64,000 bases of DNA from Rhodoluna limnophila (GTDB lineage Bacteria; Actinomycetota; Actinomycetes; Actinomycetales; Microbacteriaceae). Both the position numbers and the translations under genes were made by a program. The stretch spans positions 1 through 64,000 of the forward strand of contig CAMCXL010000003.1 in assembly GCA_945883505.1 (NCBI GenBank). Reading direction: 5' to 3'. The notes under the pieces were generated by a model that saw only the letters and a list, made by a program, of their open reading frames with translations, was not told the DNA's origin and did no database searches. Shown here piece after piece: positions 33,231 to 41,504 of the stretch (the first letter of the stretch is position 1; each line of letters begins with the position of its first letter).

Positions 33231-36200
33231 ATGACCGATCCGAAATTTATCCGTAATCAGGGAATCGAATCAGTCAAAGACTTTGAGCTTTCGCCTACCC
33301 AATTGCAGGCAACGCAGTTGCCTGCCAATGCGGTTGCAACCGTTATTGGCTCTCCTGGGTCAGGTAAAACAAGCTGCCTGATGGCCAGGTTCCTGAAACT
33401 GGTAGCTGATGGAATCTCCTCCCAAGAGATTGTTGTTATTGCTGCCACCAGGGAAAGCGCCAACAGCTTGCGCGATCAGCTCGCTCTCGAGTATCAGGGT
33501 GCAACAAACGGGCCCCTGGCAAAGACCCTAACTAGCTTGGCGTTTTCAATTTTGGCAAGCGATGCTAAACAATTAGGTGAGTTAGCTCCAGTTCTAGTAA
33601 GCGGTAGCGAGCAAGACCAGCTTCTAAAGCAAGTTTTGGAACAACAAGATTCAACTCTGTGGCCCAAGCAGCTAGATGCTCAGGTTCGTGCCCTTACTGG
33701 TTTTAGAACCGAGCTTCGAGATTTGATTACTGTTTGCCTCGAGCACGGTATCAACCCTGCCGGACTCAAAGAATATGGCAAGAGCCAAAACTTACCCCAG
33801 TGGATTGCGGCGGCAGATTCTTTTGAGCAGTACCTTGTAAAGCTCAAGGCAGCAGATCGCGCCAGATACGACTCAGCGTCTTTACTTCGCGAAGCCGCTT
33901 CGGTACTTGCCGAACTAGATTCATTTCCTGCTCCGTTGGGTGAAATAAAAGCGATATTGGTTGATGATGCCCAGGAGCTAACCCCGGCAGCAGCGGAACT
34001 TCTTTTTCAGCTCAGTAGATTCGGCGCTGGCGTTAGCTTATTTGGAGATCCAGATAGTGCAACTCTTGGCTTTCGCGTTGCCAATCCAAGGGCCATGAGT
34101 GAGCTGGCTGACAAAATTGCAGCTGGGATTTCATCATCAGTTGAGCAAGTTTTTCTAGAGCCAACCCACGCGATTCGGCGACCTGAGATTTCCTCCGCGC
34201 TTTCTAAAATCAGTGCACAGATTGAAGTTGCTAGGGCCGGTAGGCAACGAAAAGGCCTAAATCCACCGGCTGGAGTTATGGCAACCGGTGAGGCGCTAGA
34301 GGTCAAGGTTTTTCGCTCCGAGAGCGAAGAGCTAAGTTTTGTGGCTGGAATCCTTCGAAAAAGACACCTGTTTGATGGAGTTGCCTGGTCCAAGATGGCG
34401 GTGGTGGCAAGAAGTCGCCAGTCCTTAGAACAGCTTGCGCTATCGCTAAGTGGCGAGTCGGTTCCGATACAAATCATGGGATCGGCTTCATCTTTGAATA
34501 ATGAGCACGCCTCCGGTGAGCTTCTTGGCTTGGCAAGAATTTGTCTAAGCGGTGAGCCGGTAACTGCCGAAATAGCTAGTTGGATCCTCAGCTCTGAGCT
34601 TTCTGGATTAGACCAACTTGGAATCTTGCGACTTCGTCGCTCGCTTCGAAAGGTAAGCGAAGATAGTGAAATCTCCTCCGATCAGCTGCTCGAGGATGCT
34701 TTTGCCAATCCAAATATGCTTTCACTGATTCGCTCGAGCGAAGCAAGAGCAGCCGAGAAAATGGTTCGGCTGATGGCTGCAACTCGTGAACTTGCAGCGG
34801 TTGCTGGAGCCACAGCCGAAGCCGTACTTTGGAATTTGGTGGCTGAAACCAAGATTCTGGAAAGATCCGTTGAGCTTTCCAGGGGAGTGTCTGAAGTTTC
34901 GCTCCAGGCCGGCCGCAATTTGGACTCATTACTTAGATTATTTGCAGCTGCGGTTCGTTATGCCGAGCGCAATCCAGCTTCCAAGCCATTGGATTTCATT
35001 CAAGATCAGCTCGATCGGGAAATTCCAGAGGACTCACTTGCGCTAAATAATAGATCTCAAGAACAGGTGCTGCTCTTGACTCCCTCAGCTCTAATCGGTA
35101 GGCGCTTTGATACCGTGGTGCTTCCTGGTTTGTCCGAGGGAGTTTGGCCAAACCTAAAACCAAGATCTTCGTTGCTTGGAGCTAACGCTTTGGATGCTTT
35201 AGTTGCCGGTGAGGTGCAACTAGCTTCAGAGCTGAAAAGATCCGAGCTAACCGGTGAGCTTCGCATGCTTAATAAGGCAGTCGGAGCTGCCTCAGAGCGT
35301 TTGATCATGACCGCAACCGATCACCAGGAGCAGCAACTTTCGCAATTTTTACCACTTATCCATGGCAGCTACCCAGAAACCGAAAGTGTTATTTACAAAA
35401 CCCACACACTTCGATCCATGGTTGGAAACCTCAGAAGATCCCTTGCCGTGGGACAAGGAACCAACACCAGCGAGCAAGCCCTCGGTCTGGCTCGCCTTGC
35501 GGCAGCCGGGGTTCCAGGTGCAAGTCCAAAGAACTGGTATGGACTGCTACCAATCTCGACCGAAGAGCCACTTACAGATTTAGCCAACCAGACACTGCAG
35601 CTTCGGCCCTCCCAACTGGATAATTTCTTGAAGTGTCCGCTGCACTGGTTTATTGAAACCCACGGCGGATCTTCCGGTTCGTTTTCGGCATCGCTTGGTT
35701 CGCTAATTCACGAAGTGCTGGAGGTGACTGAAAGCTCGGAATTGGAAGAGCTTGAAAAACTCAAGCTCTCGCGTTGGAATTCCCTTGAATTTGAGGCGGA
35801 CTGGTTAGAGGAATTGGGTAAGCGCCAAGCCGCCCGCATGCTCACAAACCTAGCTAGCTACCTAAAGCAATTTGAAGACGCCGTAGGCAAAGTATTAGCC
35901 AGGGAGCAAAACTTTAGCTTCGAACTTGGAAACATCCAGGTTCGAGGCCAGGTGGATCGAATCGAGCAACTTGCCGATGGCAATGTTGTGATTGTTGATC
36001 TAAAAACCGGAAAGCTTGCCGCCACCGCCGAAGACACCAAAACCAATCCCCAGCTAGCTCTTTACCAAATGGCGGTACTCGAGGGCGGCTTTGAAAATCT
36101 TACCGGCCTAAAGCCGGAAGCCTTAGCGGGAGCAAAGCTACTAATTGTTGGCGGGGAAAAATACGCCGAGCGGAACCAACCGGTGATGGGAGAGTCCGAA

Positions 36201-36350
36201 TCAGCCAGATTCAAGAAGCTACTTTTGGATTCCTCGGAGGGGATGTCAAAGCCGGTCTTTGTTGCCCAGCTTTCCAATCACTGTGAGCAAGAGCGAGAAT
36301 ATGGTTCCTGCTCGCTGCACCTAACTAGGGCGGTGAGCTATGTCGGGTAG
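33231..36350 (+). CDS. adnA: AdnA-type helicase-nuclease subunit
   Basis: 1039 residues; subunit of the actinobacterial AdnAB complex that resects double-strand breaks. The N-terminal UvrD-like motor has Walker A GSPGSGKT at residues 39-46. Motif II is VDDAQE near 244 rather than the DE-x-Q of active motors, which fits AdnA as the weaker motor. The C-terminal RecB-like nuclease has VRGQVDRIE and VIVDLKTGK near 921. A cysteine in LKCPLHW and two near the C-terminus (NHCEQEREYGSC) could hold an Fe-S cluster. TAGTAT lies 9 nt before the ATG. adnB overlaps its end by 11 nt. Confidence 0.92.
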   Translation: MTDPKFIRNQGIESVKDFELSPTQLQATQLPANAVATVIGSPGSGKTSCLMARFLKLVADGISSQEIVVIAATRESANSLRDQLALEYQGATNGPLAKTLTSLAFSILASDAKQLGELAPVLVSGSEQDQLLKQVLEQQDSTLWPKQLDAQVRALTGFRTELRDLITVCLEHGINPAGLKEYGKSQNLPQWIAAADSFEQYLVKLKAADRARYDSASLLREAASVLAELDSFPAPLGEIKAILVDDAQELTPAAAELLFQLSRFGAGVSLFGDPDSATLGFRVANPRAMSELADKIAAGISSSVEQVFLEPTHAIRRPEISSALSKISAQIEVARAGRQRKGLNPPAGVMATGEALEVKVFRSESEELSFVAGILRKRHLFDGVAWSKMAVVARSRQSLEQLALSLSGESVPIQIMGSASSLNNEHASGELLGLARICLSGEPVTAEIASWILSSELSGLDQLGILRLRRSLRKVSEDSEISSDQLLEDAFANPNMLSLIRSSEARAAEKMVRLMAATRELAAVAGATAEAVLWNLVAETKILERSVELSRGVSEVSLQAGRNLDSLLRLFAAAVRYAERNPASKPLDFIQDQLDREIPEDSLALNNRSQEQVLLLTPSALIGRRFDTVVLPGLSEGVWPNLKPRSSLLGANALDALVAGEVQLASELKRSELTGELRMLNKAVGAASERLIMTATDHQEQQLSQFLPLIHGSYPETESVIYKTHTLRSMVGNLRRSLAVGQGTNTSEQALGLARLAAAGVPGASPKNWYGLLPISTEEPLTDLANQTLQLRPSQLDNFLKCPLHWFIETHGGSSGSFSASLGSLIHEVLEVTESSELEELEKLKLSRWNSLEFEADWLEELGKRQAARMLTNLASYLKQFEDAVGKVLAREQNFSFELGNIQVRGQVDRIEQLADGNVVIVDLKTGKLAATAEDTKTNPQLALYQMAVLEGGFENLTGLKPEALAGAKLLIVGGEKYAERNQPVMGESESARFKKLLLDSSEGMSKPVFVAQLSNHCEQEREYGSCSLHLTRAVSYVG

Positions 36351-39300
36351 TGAACCAAAGGCCAAGTATTCAGCTGTTGAAATATTTAGAGTCATCAAGG
36401 ATTTTGAACTAGCTGAGGAAAAGATTCAGGCAATTCAAAATGCTCCACTGGATTCGCCATCGCTTGTGGTGGCCGGGGCCGGTAGCGGTAAAACTGAGCT
36501 GTTGGCGGTTCGGGTGCTTTGGCTAGTGGCAAATGGCTTTGCAAGGCCCGAGCAAATTCTTGGTTTAACTTTCACCAAGAAAGCTGCCACCGAGTTATCC
36601 AAGCGAATCTTTGAAGCGCTAATCAAACTTCGGGAAAGCGCTTTCTGGCCAGAGGATCTTGAGTTTGAGTTTGTTTCGCCAACAATCTCGACCTATAACG
36701 CATTTTCCAATCAGATCTTTCGAGAAAACTCGCTAGCTCTTGGCTACGAAAGCGAATCAACCCTGCTGAGCGAAGCCTCTGCCTTTCAGTTGGCTAGAGA
36801 AGTTTGCGTTAGGTACGGCTCTAGTGTTTCCGGAAGTCTGAGCGACCTAGAGCTAAACCTTGAGAACCTGGTCCAAAAAGTTCTCGAACTTTCGCAGGCC
36901 ATGAGCGATAACGGGAGCTCCGCCGAGGCAGTTCGCGAACTGATTGAGCAAACCGCTTACCGCATTGGTTCACTGCCTAAAAAAGCTGGCCAAGAAGTTG
37001 ATTCACGCTTTGGATATATAGAAGACCTGGTTGAGGCACTAAAGCCCACACCGCTGATTGCCGAGTTAGCAGAGCGGTTCCAGCAGGAGAAAAAGAAGCG
37101 CTCCTTGGTGGACTACTCAGATCAGGTTGCACTTGCATATAAAGCAGTGACTGAAATTGATCAGGCTGCCATGGATGTTCGGCAAAGCTATGGCCAGGTG
37201 CTACTTGATGAATATCAAGACACCTCGGTACTACAAACCAATCTACTGTCAACACTTTTTTCTAAGACTTCGGTTTTTGCAGTTGGAGATCCAAATCAGT
37301 CAATCTACGGTTGGCGTGGGGCAAGTTCTTCAAACCTTGACCAGTTCAGCTTGGACTTTGGAAGCGTGAAGCTTTTTTCTTTGCAGACTAGCTGGCGAAA
37401 CCCGGTCAAGATTTTAGGAATGGCTAACCGCATTTCCGAACCTCTCCTAACCCCCGCTAGCTACGAGATTAAGCGAAATGAATTCGAGCGGGTCCTTCCG
37501 GTAAAACTAATGCCTAAGCAAGAGGCAGTTTCTGGGGTCACGGATTTTGCGTTTGAGCAAGACATTGAAAAAGAGGCTGAGAAAGTTGCCAGCTGGCTAA
37601 AGCCAGCTGCAGCTTCGGGAAAAAGTTGCGCGGTACTAATGCGCAAGAGATCTTCGATGGCGCTATTTGTTGAAAAGCTGCAGCAGCAGGGGATTGAAGT
37701 CGAGGTTGTCGGACTCGGTGGATTACTGGAACTTCCAGAAATTGTTGATCTAGTTTCAGCACTGAAAGTAGTTCAGCGATCAGATGCTGGAAGTGAACTG
37801 ATCAGACTCCTCACCGGAGCGAGGTGGCGGATAGGAGTCAAGGACATTGATCGCCTATTCGTTATTGCCAGGAAGCTGTCGGGCCCCAGGCAAGAAGGTG
37901 TCTTCCGGGAAGAGCTGACCATAGTCGAGGCACTAGATCTTGTACTGAACGAAAAACTTGAGCTTCTCAAGGAGTTTTCGGAAGTCTCACTTGCAAGGCT
38001 GCAAGAAGCAGCCCGGCTGTTTCAGAATCTGCGCTCGGCAACGGCCTTGCCGTTGACGGATTTTGTAAGGGTTTGTGCTGAAGAGCTGTGGTTGGACATC
38101 GAACTTCGGGCTAACCCAAAGCTTCAAAACCCGATGGCGCAGCTGCAGTCGTTTTATGAAATAGTTGCCAGTTTTGGGATTGGTTCCGCTTCGGCACTGT
38201 TGGGTCAGTTTTTGAACTGGCTGGATTACGCGGCCAAAAAGGAACGCTTTGAGATTCCCAAGGGCAGCCCCGGAGCCGGTGTTGTTCAGGTTCTTACCGT
38301 CCACGCTGCTAAAGGATTGGAATGGGACTACGTTGCAATTCCAAATCTGGTCGAAGACGATTTTCCCTCTAAACCAAGATCAGTTTCTGGTTGGCTTTCG
38401 GGAGCGGAATTACCTTATCCGCTTCGCGGTGATGCTCAATCGCTCCCAGTATTCAGTCTCGATGCAGCCAAGACTCAAGCCGATGCCAAGGCGGCGGTTG
38501 AAAACTTCAAGGCAGAAAATAAGGAGCATCAGCTTCGGGAAGAGTTCAGACTTATCTATGTTGCGATTACCCGTTCGAGACAGGCTTTATTACTTTCTGG
38601 TTCCTATTGGAAACCGGCTAACTCAGGTCACAGAAAACCTTCCAGATTCATGATCGAGCTCGCCTCCGGTGTCTTTGAATTTCCGGAATTGGAATCAGCT
38701 GAGAATCCGCTGGATTTAGCTCCACGCATTCAGTCTTGGCCACTTGAACCCATCGGTGACGCTCACAGAGTTGCACTAACTGCGGCTGCTGCGGATGTGG
38801 AGCAAGCTACTGGAAAGCTATCTAGTATCTCGGCATCTGATCTATCGGGATCTACGCTCCACGAAGAAATTGATCTACTGCTTCGCGAACAAGATGATCG
38901 AATAAGGGCACTTTCGGAAGTTTCTCTACCGGTTCGAATCCCAGCTTCAAAGTTCAAGGAATTTATCTCTGATATTTCGGCCCAAGCAGCTAGCTACCTA
39001 AGGCCGGTTCCAGCCAAGCCCTATCGGCAAACCAAAACCGGAACCGCGTTTCATTCCTGGATTGAGGACTTTCTGATCTCCGAGGTTGATAACCAGAGTG
39101 AGGAAATTGCGGATCTGGCTGAAATCTTTAGAAACTCCAAGTTCCGGGAGCTAACTGCTTGTGATGTGGAAATTGAAATCAACCTGACCCGAGGGCTAAA
39201 CACTTTTGTTTGTAAGTTGGATGCCGTTTTCCAAGTTGGCGACCGGTTCAAAATCGTGGACTGGAAAACTGGCAAAGCGCCAGTTGGCGAAGCGGATCAG

Positions 39301-39477
39301 GAAAGCATGGCCTTGCAGCTGGCCCTTTATCGATTTGCTTACTCGGAGCTTCGCTCGATCCCGATTGAGAACATTGACGTTAGCTTCTATTTTGTAAGCG
39401 ATGATATGGAACTTATCCCCGAAGACCTACCAAATCCGGATCAGCTTATGAGAATGTGGGAAGAGCTCTTTAGTTAG
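36340..39477 (+). CDS. adnB: AdnB-type helicase-nuclease subunit
   Basis: 1045 residues; the lead motor and second nuclease of AdnAB. The SF1A motifs are canonical: GAGSGKTE at residues 46-53, LTFTKKAATEL, LLDEYQDTS near 288, VGDPNQSIYGWRGA, VLTVHAAKGLEWDYV and YVAITRSRQALLL. The C-terminal RecB-like nuclease has FHSWIED, CKLDAVFQ and IVDWKTGKAP near 972, followed by QLALYRFAY. Its ATG lies inside the adnA 3' end (11-nt overlap), giving coupled synthesis of the two subunits. Its stop overlaps that of the convergent phosphotransferase-like gene by 4 nt. Confidence 0.94.
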   Translation: MSGSEPKAKYSAVEIFRVIKDFELAEEKIQAIQNAPLDSPSLVVAGAGSGKTELLAVRVLWLVANGFARPEQILGLTFTKKAATELSKRIFEALIKLRESAFWPEDLEFEFVSPTISTYNAFSNQIFRENSLALGYESESTLLSEASAFQLAREVCVRYGSSVSGSLSDLELNLENLVQKVLELSQAMSDNGSSAEAVRELIEQTAYRIGSLPKKAGQEVDSRFGYIEDLVEALKPTPLIAELAERFQQEKKKRSLVDYSDQVALAYKAVTEIDQAAMDVRQSYGQVLLDEYQDTSVLQTNLLSTLFSKTSVFAVGDPNQSIYGWRGASSSNLDQFSLDFGSVKLFSLQTSWRNPVKILGMANRISEPLLTPASYEIKRNEFERVLPVKLMPKQEAVSGVTDFAFEQDIEKEAEKVASWLKPAAASGKSCAVLMRKRSSMALFVEKLQQQGIEVEVVGLGGLLELPEIVDLVSALKVVQRSDAGSELIRLLTGARWRIGVKDIDRLFVIARKLSGPRQEGVFREELTIVEALDLVLNEKLELLKEFSEVSLARLQEAARLFQNLRSATALPLTDFVRVCAEELWLDIELRANPKLQNPMAQLQSFYEIVASFGIGSASALLGQFLNWLDYAAKKERFEIPKGSPGAGVVQVLTVHAAKGLEWDYVAIPNLVEDDFPSKPRSVSGWLSGAELPYPLRGDAQSLPVFSLDAAKTQADAKAAVENFKAENKEHQLREEFRLIYVAITRSRQALLLSGSYWKPANSGHRKPSRFMIELASGVFEFPELESAENPLDLAPRIQSWPLEPIGDAHRVALTAAAADVEQATGKLSSISASDLSGSTLHEEIDLLLREQDDRIRALSEVSLPVRIPASKFKEFISDISAQAASYLRPVPAKPYRQTKTGTAFHSWIEDFLISEVDNQSEEIADLAEIFRNSKFRELTACDVEIEINLTRGLNTFVCKLDAVFQVGDRFKIVDWKTGKAPVGEADQESMALQLALYRFAYSELRSIPIENIDVSFYFVSDDMELIPEDLPNPDQLMRMWEELFS

Positions 39478-40490
39478 AAAAGCTCTTCGTTTTTGGTCTC
39501 TGGCGCACGAGGCGATGACGCAAGATTTTCTTGGGCAATTGAGGCGGCCAGAGGAGCAGGGTGCAAGCGCTCGGCTTTTCCTGATTCGACTTCTTCGGTA
39601 AGTACCAGCAGCATTCCAACCGCATCTTCGATGATTTCCTGGTTGCCGGTTGAGTATCCGTGAAGCAGCCACCTGGTTAGCTCTAGTTCGCTATAAAGCA
39701 GCGCACGTGGCCAGATGTTGCTGTCAGACCCAGGTCTTGCTTCGTAGTAGCGAGCCATCAAGTTTCTAGAAAGCTCAGGAACTGCGCCACCAAGGATCCA
39801 AGAAAGATCTTCGGCTGGGTCTGCGATTCTTAGTCCAGACCAGTGCAGCACTCCGGAAACTTGTCCATCTAGTTCTAGCATGCTGTGTCCATTCAGGCTG
39901 CCGTGAATGACGGTGGGCTGATACCTAAACAAGCTGACATCTTCAAGAGCTGATTCCCAGCGCTGCAACAAAACTGGAGGGACTTTTCCGGTCTGCGCTG
40001 CCCGGTCTAGTTCGGAAACTCGGTACTTCAAGTTTGAAGCGGGATCTAATTCTGGAAATCCGGCGCTTTGGACTAGCTCCACTGGAAGTTTGTGAATAGT
40101 TGCAATCGCGGTTGCAATACTCAAGGTCAGGTCGGAAATTGCTTCCACTTGCGCTATCTCGATTGAGTTTCCATAGACGAAGTTGAAAACCATTGCACGC
40201 TGACCGTCGGAGTCTTGAGTGTCGCCGATTAGTTGGCTCACCTCGAAGGGCAGGTTCAGTCGAATAACGGGGGTAAAGGTCTTGATGGCACGAATCTCGG
40301 CTTCGAGCTCTGTTCCGGCACTTGCACTGTTTGCCATGCGAACCACAAAGTGCTCACCGCTCTTGGCTGTTAGAAGAGCTGCGTCAAAGGCACCGGAAGT
40401 TCCGCCATCTAGGTGCTTGACCTGGGCGAAGTCGAACTGGGGAACGGCGTCTTTCGCTAGGGCCGCTAAAATCAAGGGAGATCTAGCCAT
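39474..40490 (-). CDS. Phosphotransferase-fold protein with degenerate active site
   Basis: 338 residues with the aminoglycoside/choline-kinase fold: glycine-rich GGTSGAFDAALL and VVRMA in the N-lobe, and HGSLNGHSMLELDGQVSGVLHWSGLRIADPAEDL near residue 195 in the C-lobe. Aligned with the usual HGDLHPGN and GVIDW-x-x-x-x-x-DPA pattern, the catalytic aspartate is serine, the metal asparagine is serine, and the second metal aspartate is histidine. The ATP lysine position reads arginine. It is unlikely to transfer phosphate, so an antibiotic-resistance label would mislead. The place between adnB and nudC is conserved in relatives. TAACCT ends 6 nt before the ATG. Confidence 0.85.
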   Translation of the reverse strand: MARSPLILAALAKDAVPQFDFAQVKHLDGGTSGAFDAALLTAKSGEHFVVRMANSASAGTELEAEIRAIKTFTPVIRLNLPFEVSQLIGDTQDSDGQRAMVFNFVYGNSIEIAQVEAISDLTLSIATAIATIHKLPVELVQSAGFPELDPASNLKYRVSELDRAAQTGKVPPVLLQRWESALEDVSLFRYQPTVIHGSLNGHSMLELDGQVSGVLHWSGLRIADPAEDLSWILGGAVPELSRNLMARYYEARPGSDSNIWPRALLYSELELTRWLLHGYSTGNQEIIEDAVGMLLVLTEEVESGKAERLHPAPLAASIAQENLASSPRAPETKNEELF

Positions 40491-40496
40491 AAATTT

Positions 40497-40502
40497 AGGT
40501 TA
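40497..40502 (-). promoter_or_regulatory. -10 element of a leaderless promoter (phosphotransferase-like gene)
   Basis: TAACCT on the minus strand, 6 nt before the ATG at 40490. Confidence 0.6.
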
Positions 40503-40547
40503 GACAACATTGCCCGATCTATTCAGTTTCGCCACGCGAGGGATAAA

Positions 40548-41504
40548 GTGACCCGGAATCAGCTGCCACCACTGGCTCGCCAGGCCCTCGATCGAGACTA
40601 CTTATCTCGCGATATTCCTGACCTTTATTCCAAGCTCCGGGACCAGCCCAACTCCCTTGCACTTGTGATGCACGCGGGCAAGGTTTTAGTTTCCAGCACA
40701 AAACAAGCGACCCTTGACCTGAGGCCGCTTTCGCAAGCTCCGGCAGATTCCCTAGTTGCTTATCTTGGTAAAACCGATCGGGACAGTGGGCAAGTTAGAG
40801 CTGGAAGCGCTATTTGCCTTGCCGTCATAAATCAAAAGCAGGCAGAGAGCATCGAGCCAGACCCGAAGCGCTGGGTTAGCCTTCGAGCATCGGGGGCAGG
40901 GCTTTCTGATTTAGATGCTGGGATCTTCACTCAAGGGCTTGCTTTGTACAACTGGCACCAAAGCCATACTCACTGCCCAAACTGCGGAAGCCAAACCGTC
41001 ATCGAAAAAGCCGGTTGGGTAAGACGCTGCAAAAAAGATGACCTTGAGCTTTTTCCAAGAACTGATCCAGCAATCATTGTTTCGATCATCGACGAAAGCG
41101 ATCGAATTCTGCTTGGTTCGCAGGGTGTCTGGGAAGCAAATCGTTGGTCGATACTGGCCGGTTTTGTTGAGCCCGGGGAATCGCTTGAGGCTGCAGTTAT
41201 TCGCGAGATGAAGGAAGAATCTGGCTTGGATGTTTCAGAGCCAAAATACATTTACTCTCAGGGCTGGCCCTACCCGTACTCGTTAATGGTTGGCTTCAGT
41301 GCCAAGGCGAGCTCTGCCCAGAGTCTTAAACCAGACGGTGAAGAAATTGTTCGGCTGCGCTGGTTCTCGAGGCAAGAGTTAGCCAACGAGGCAGCAGAGC
41401 TTTTATTGCCGAGTAAAGCATCTATTTCACGCGCGATGATTGAGCTTTGGTTCGGAAAAGAAATTTCCTCGGCGAGCGAGACTTCGAGCAATGGCCAACA
41501 GTAG
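40548..41504 (+). CDS. nudC: NAD(H) pyrophosphatase / RNA deNADding enzyme
   Basis: 318 residues. Domains in order: an N-terminal NUDIX-like domain, a zinc ribbon (CPNCGSQT near 143, then one further cysteine in RRCKKDD) and a Nudix domain with box GFVEPGESLEAAVIREMKEESGL near 205. The NADH signature appears as SQGWPYPYSLM. The fourth zinc cysteine of E. coli NudC is replaced by aspartate, as I recall for other actinobacteria. It cleaves NADH or NAD-capped RNA to NMN and AMP products. The GTG start follows GAGGG. uvrD2 starts 14 nt inside its 3' end. Confidence 0.93.
   Translation: MTRNQLPPLARQALDRDYLSRDIPDLYSKLRDQPNSLALVMHAGKVLVSSTKQATLDLRPLSQAPADSLVAYLGKTDRDSGQVRAGSAICLAVINQKQAESIEPDPKRWVSLRASGAGLSDLDAGIFTQGLALYNWHQSHTHCPNCGSQTVIEKAGWVRRCKKDDLELFPRTDPAIIVSIIDESDRILLGSQGVWEANRWSILAGFVEPGESLEAAVIREMKEESGLDVSEPKYIYSQGWPYPYSLMVGFSAKASSAQSLKPDGEEIVRLRWFSRQELANEAAELLLPSKASISRAMIELWFGKEISSASETSSNGQQ

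Noticed and set aside
39474-40490. Annotation as an aminoglycoside or macrolide resistance kinase
   Set aside because: All catalytic positions of the phosphotransferase family are substituted.
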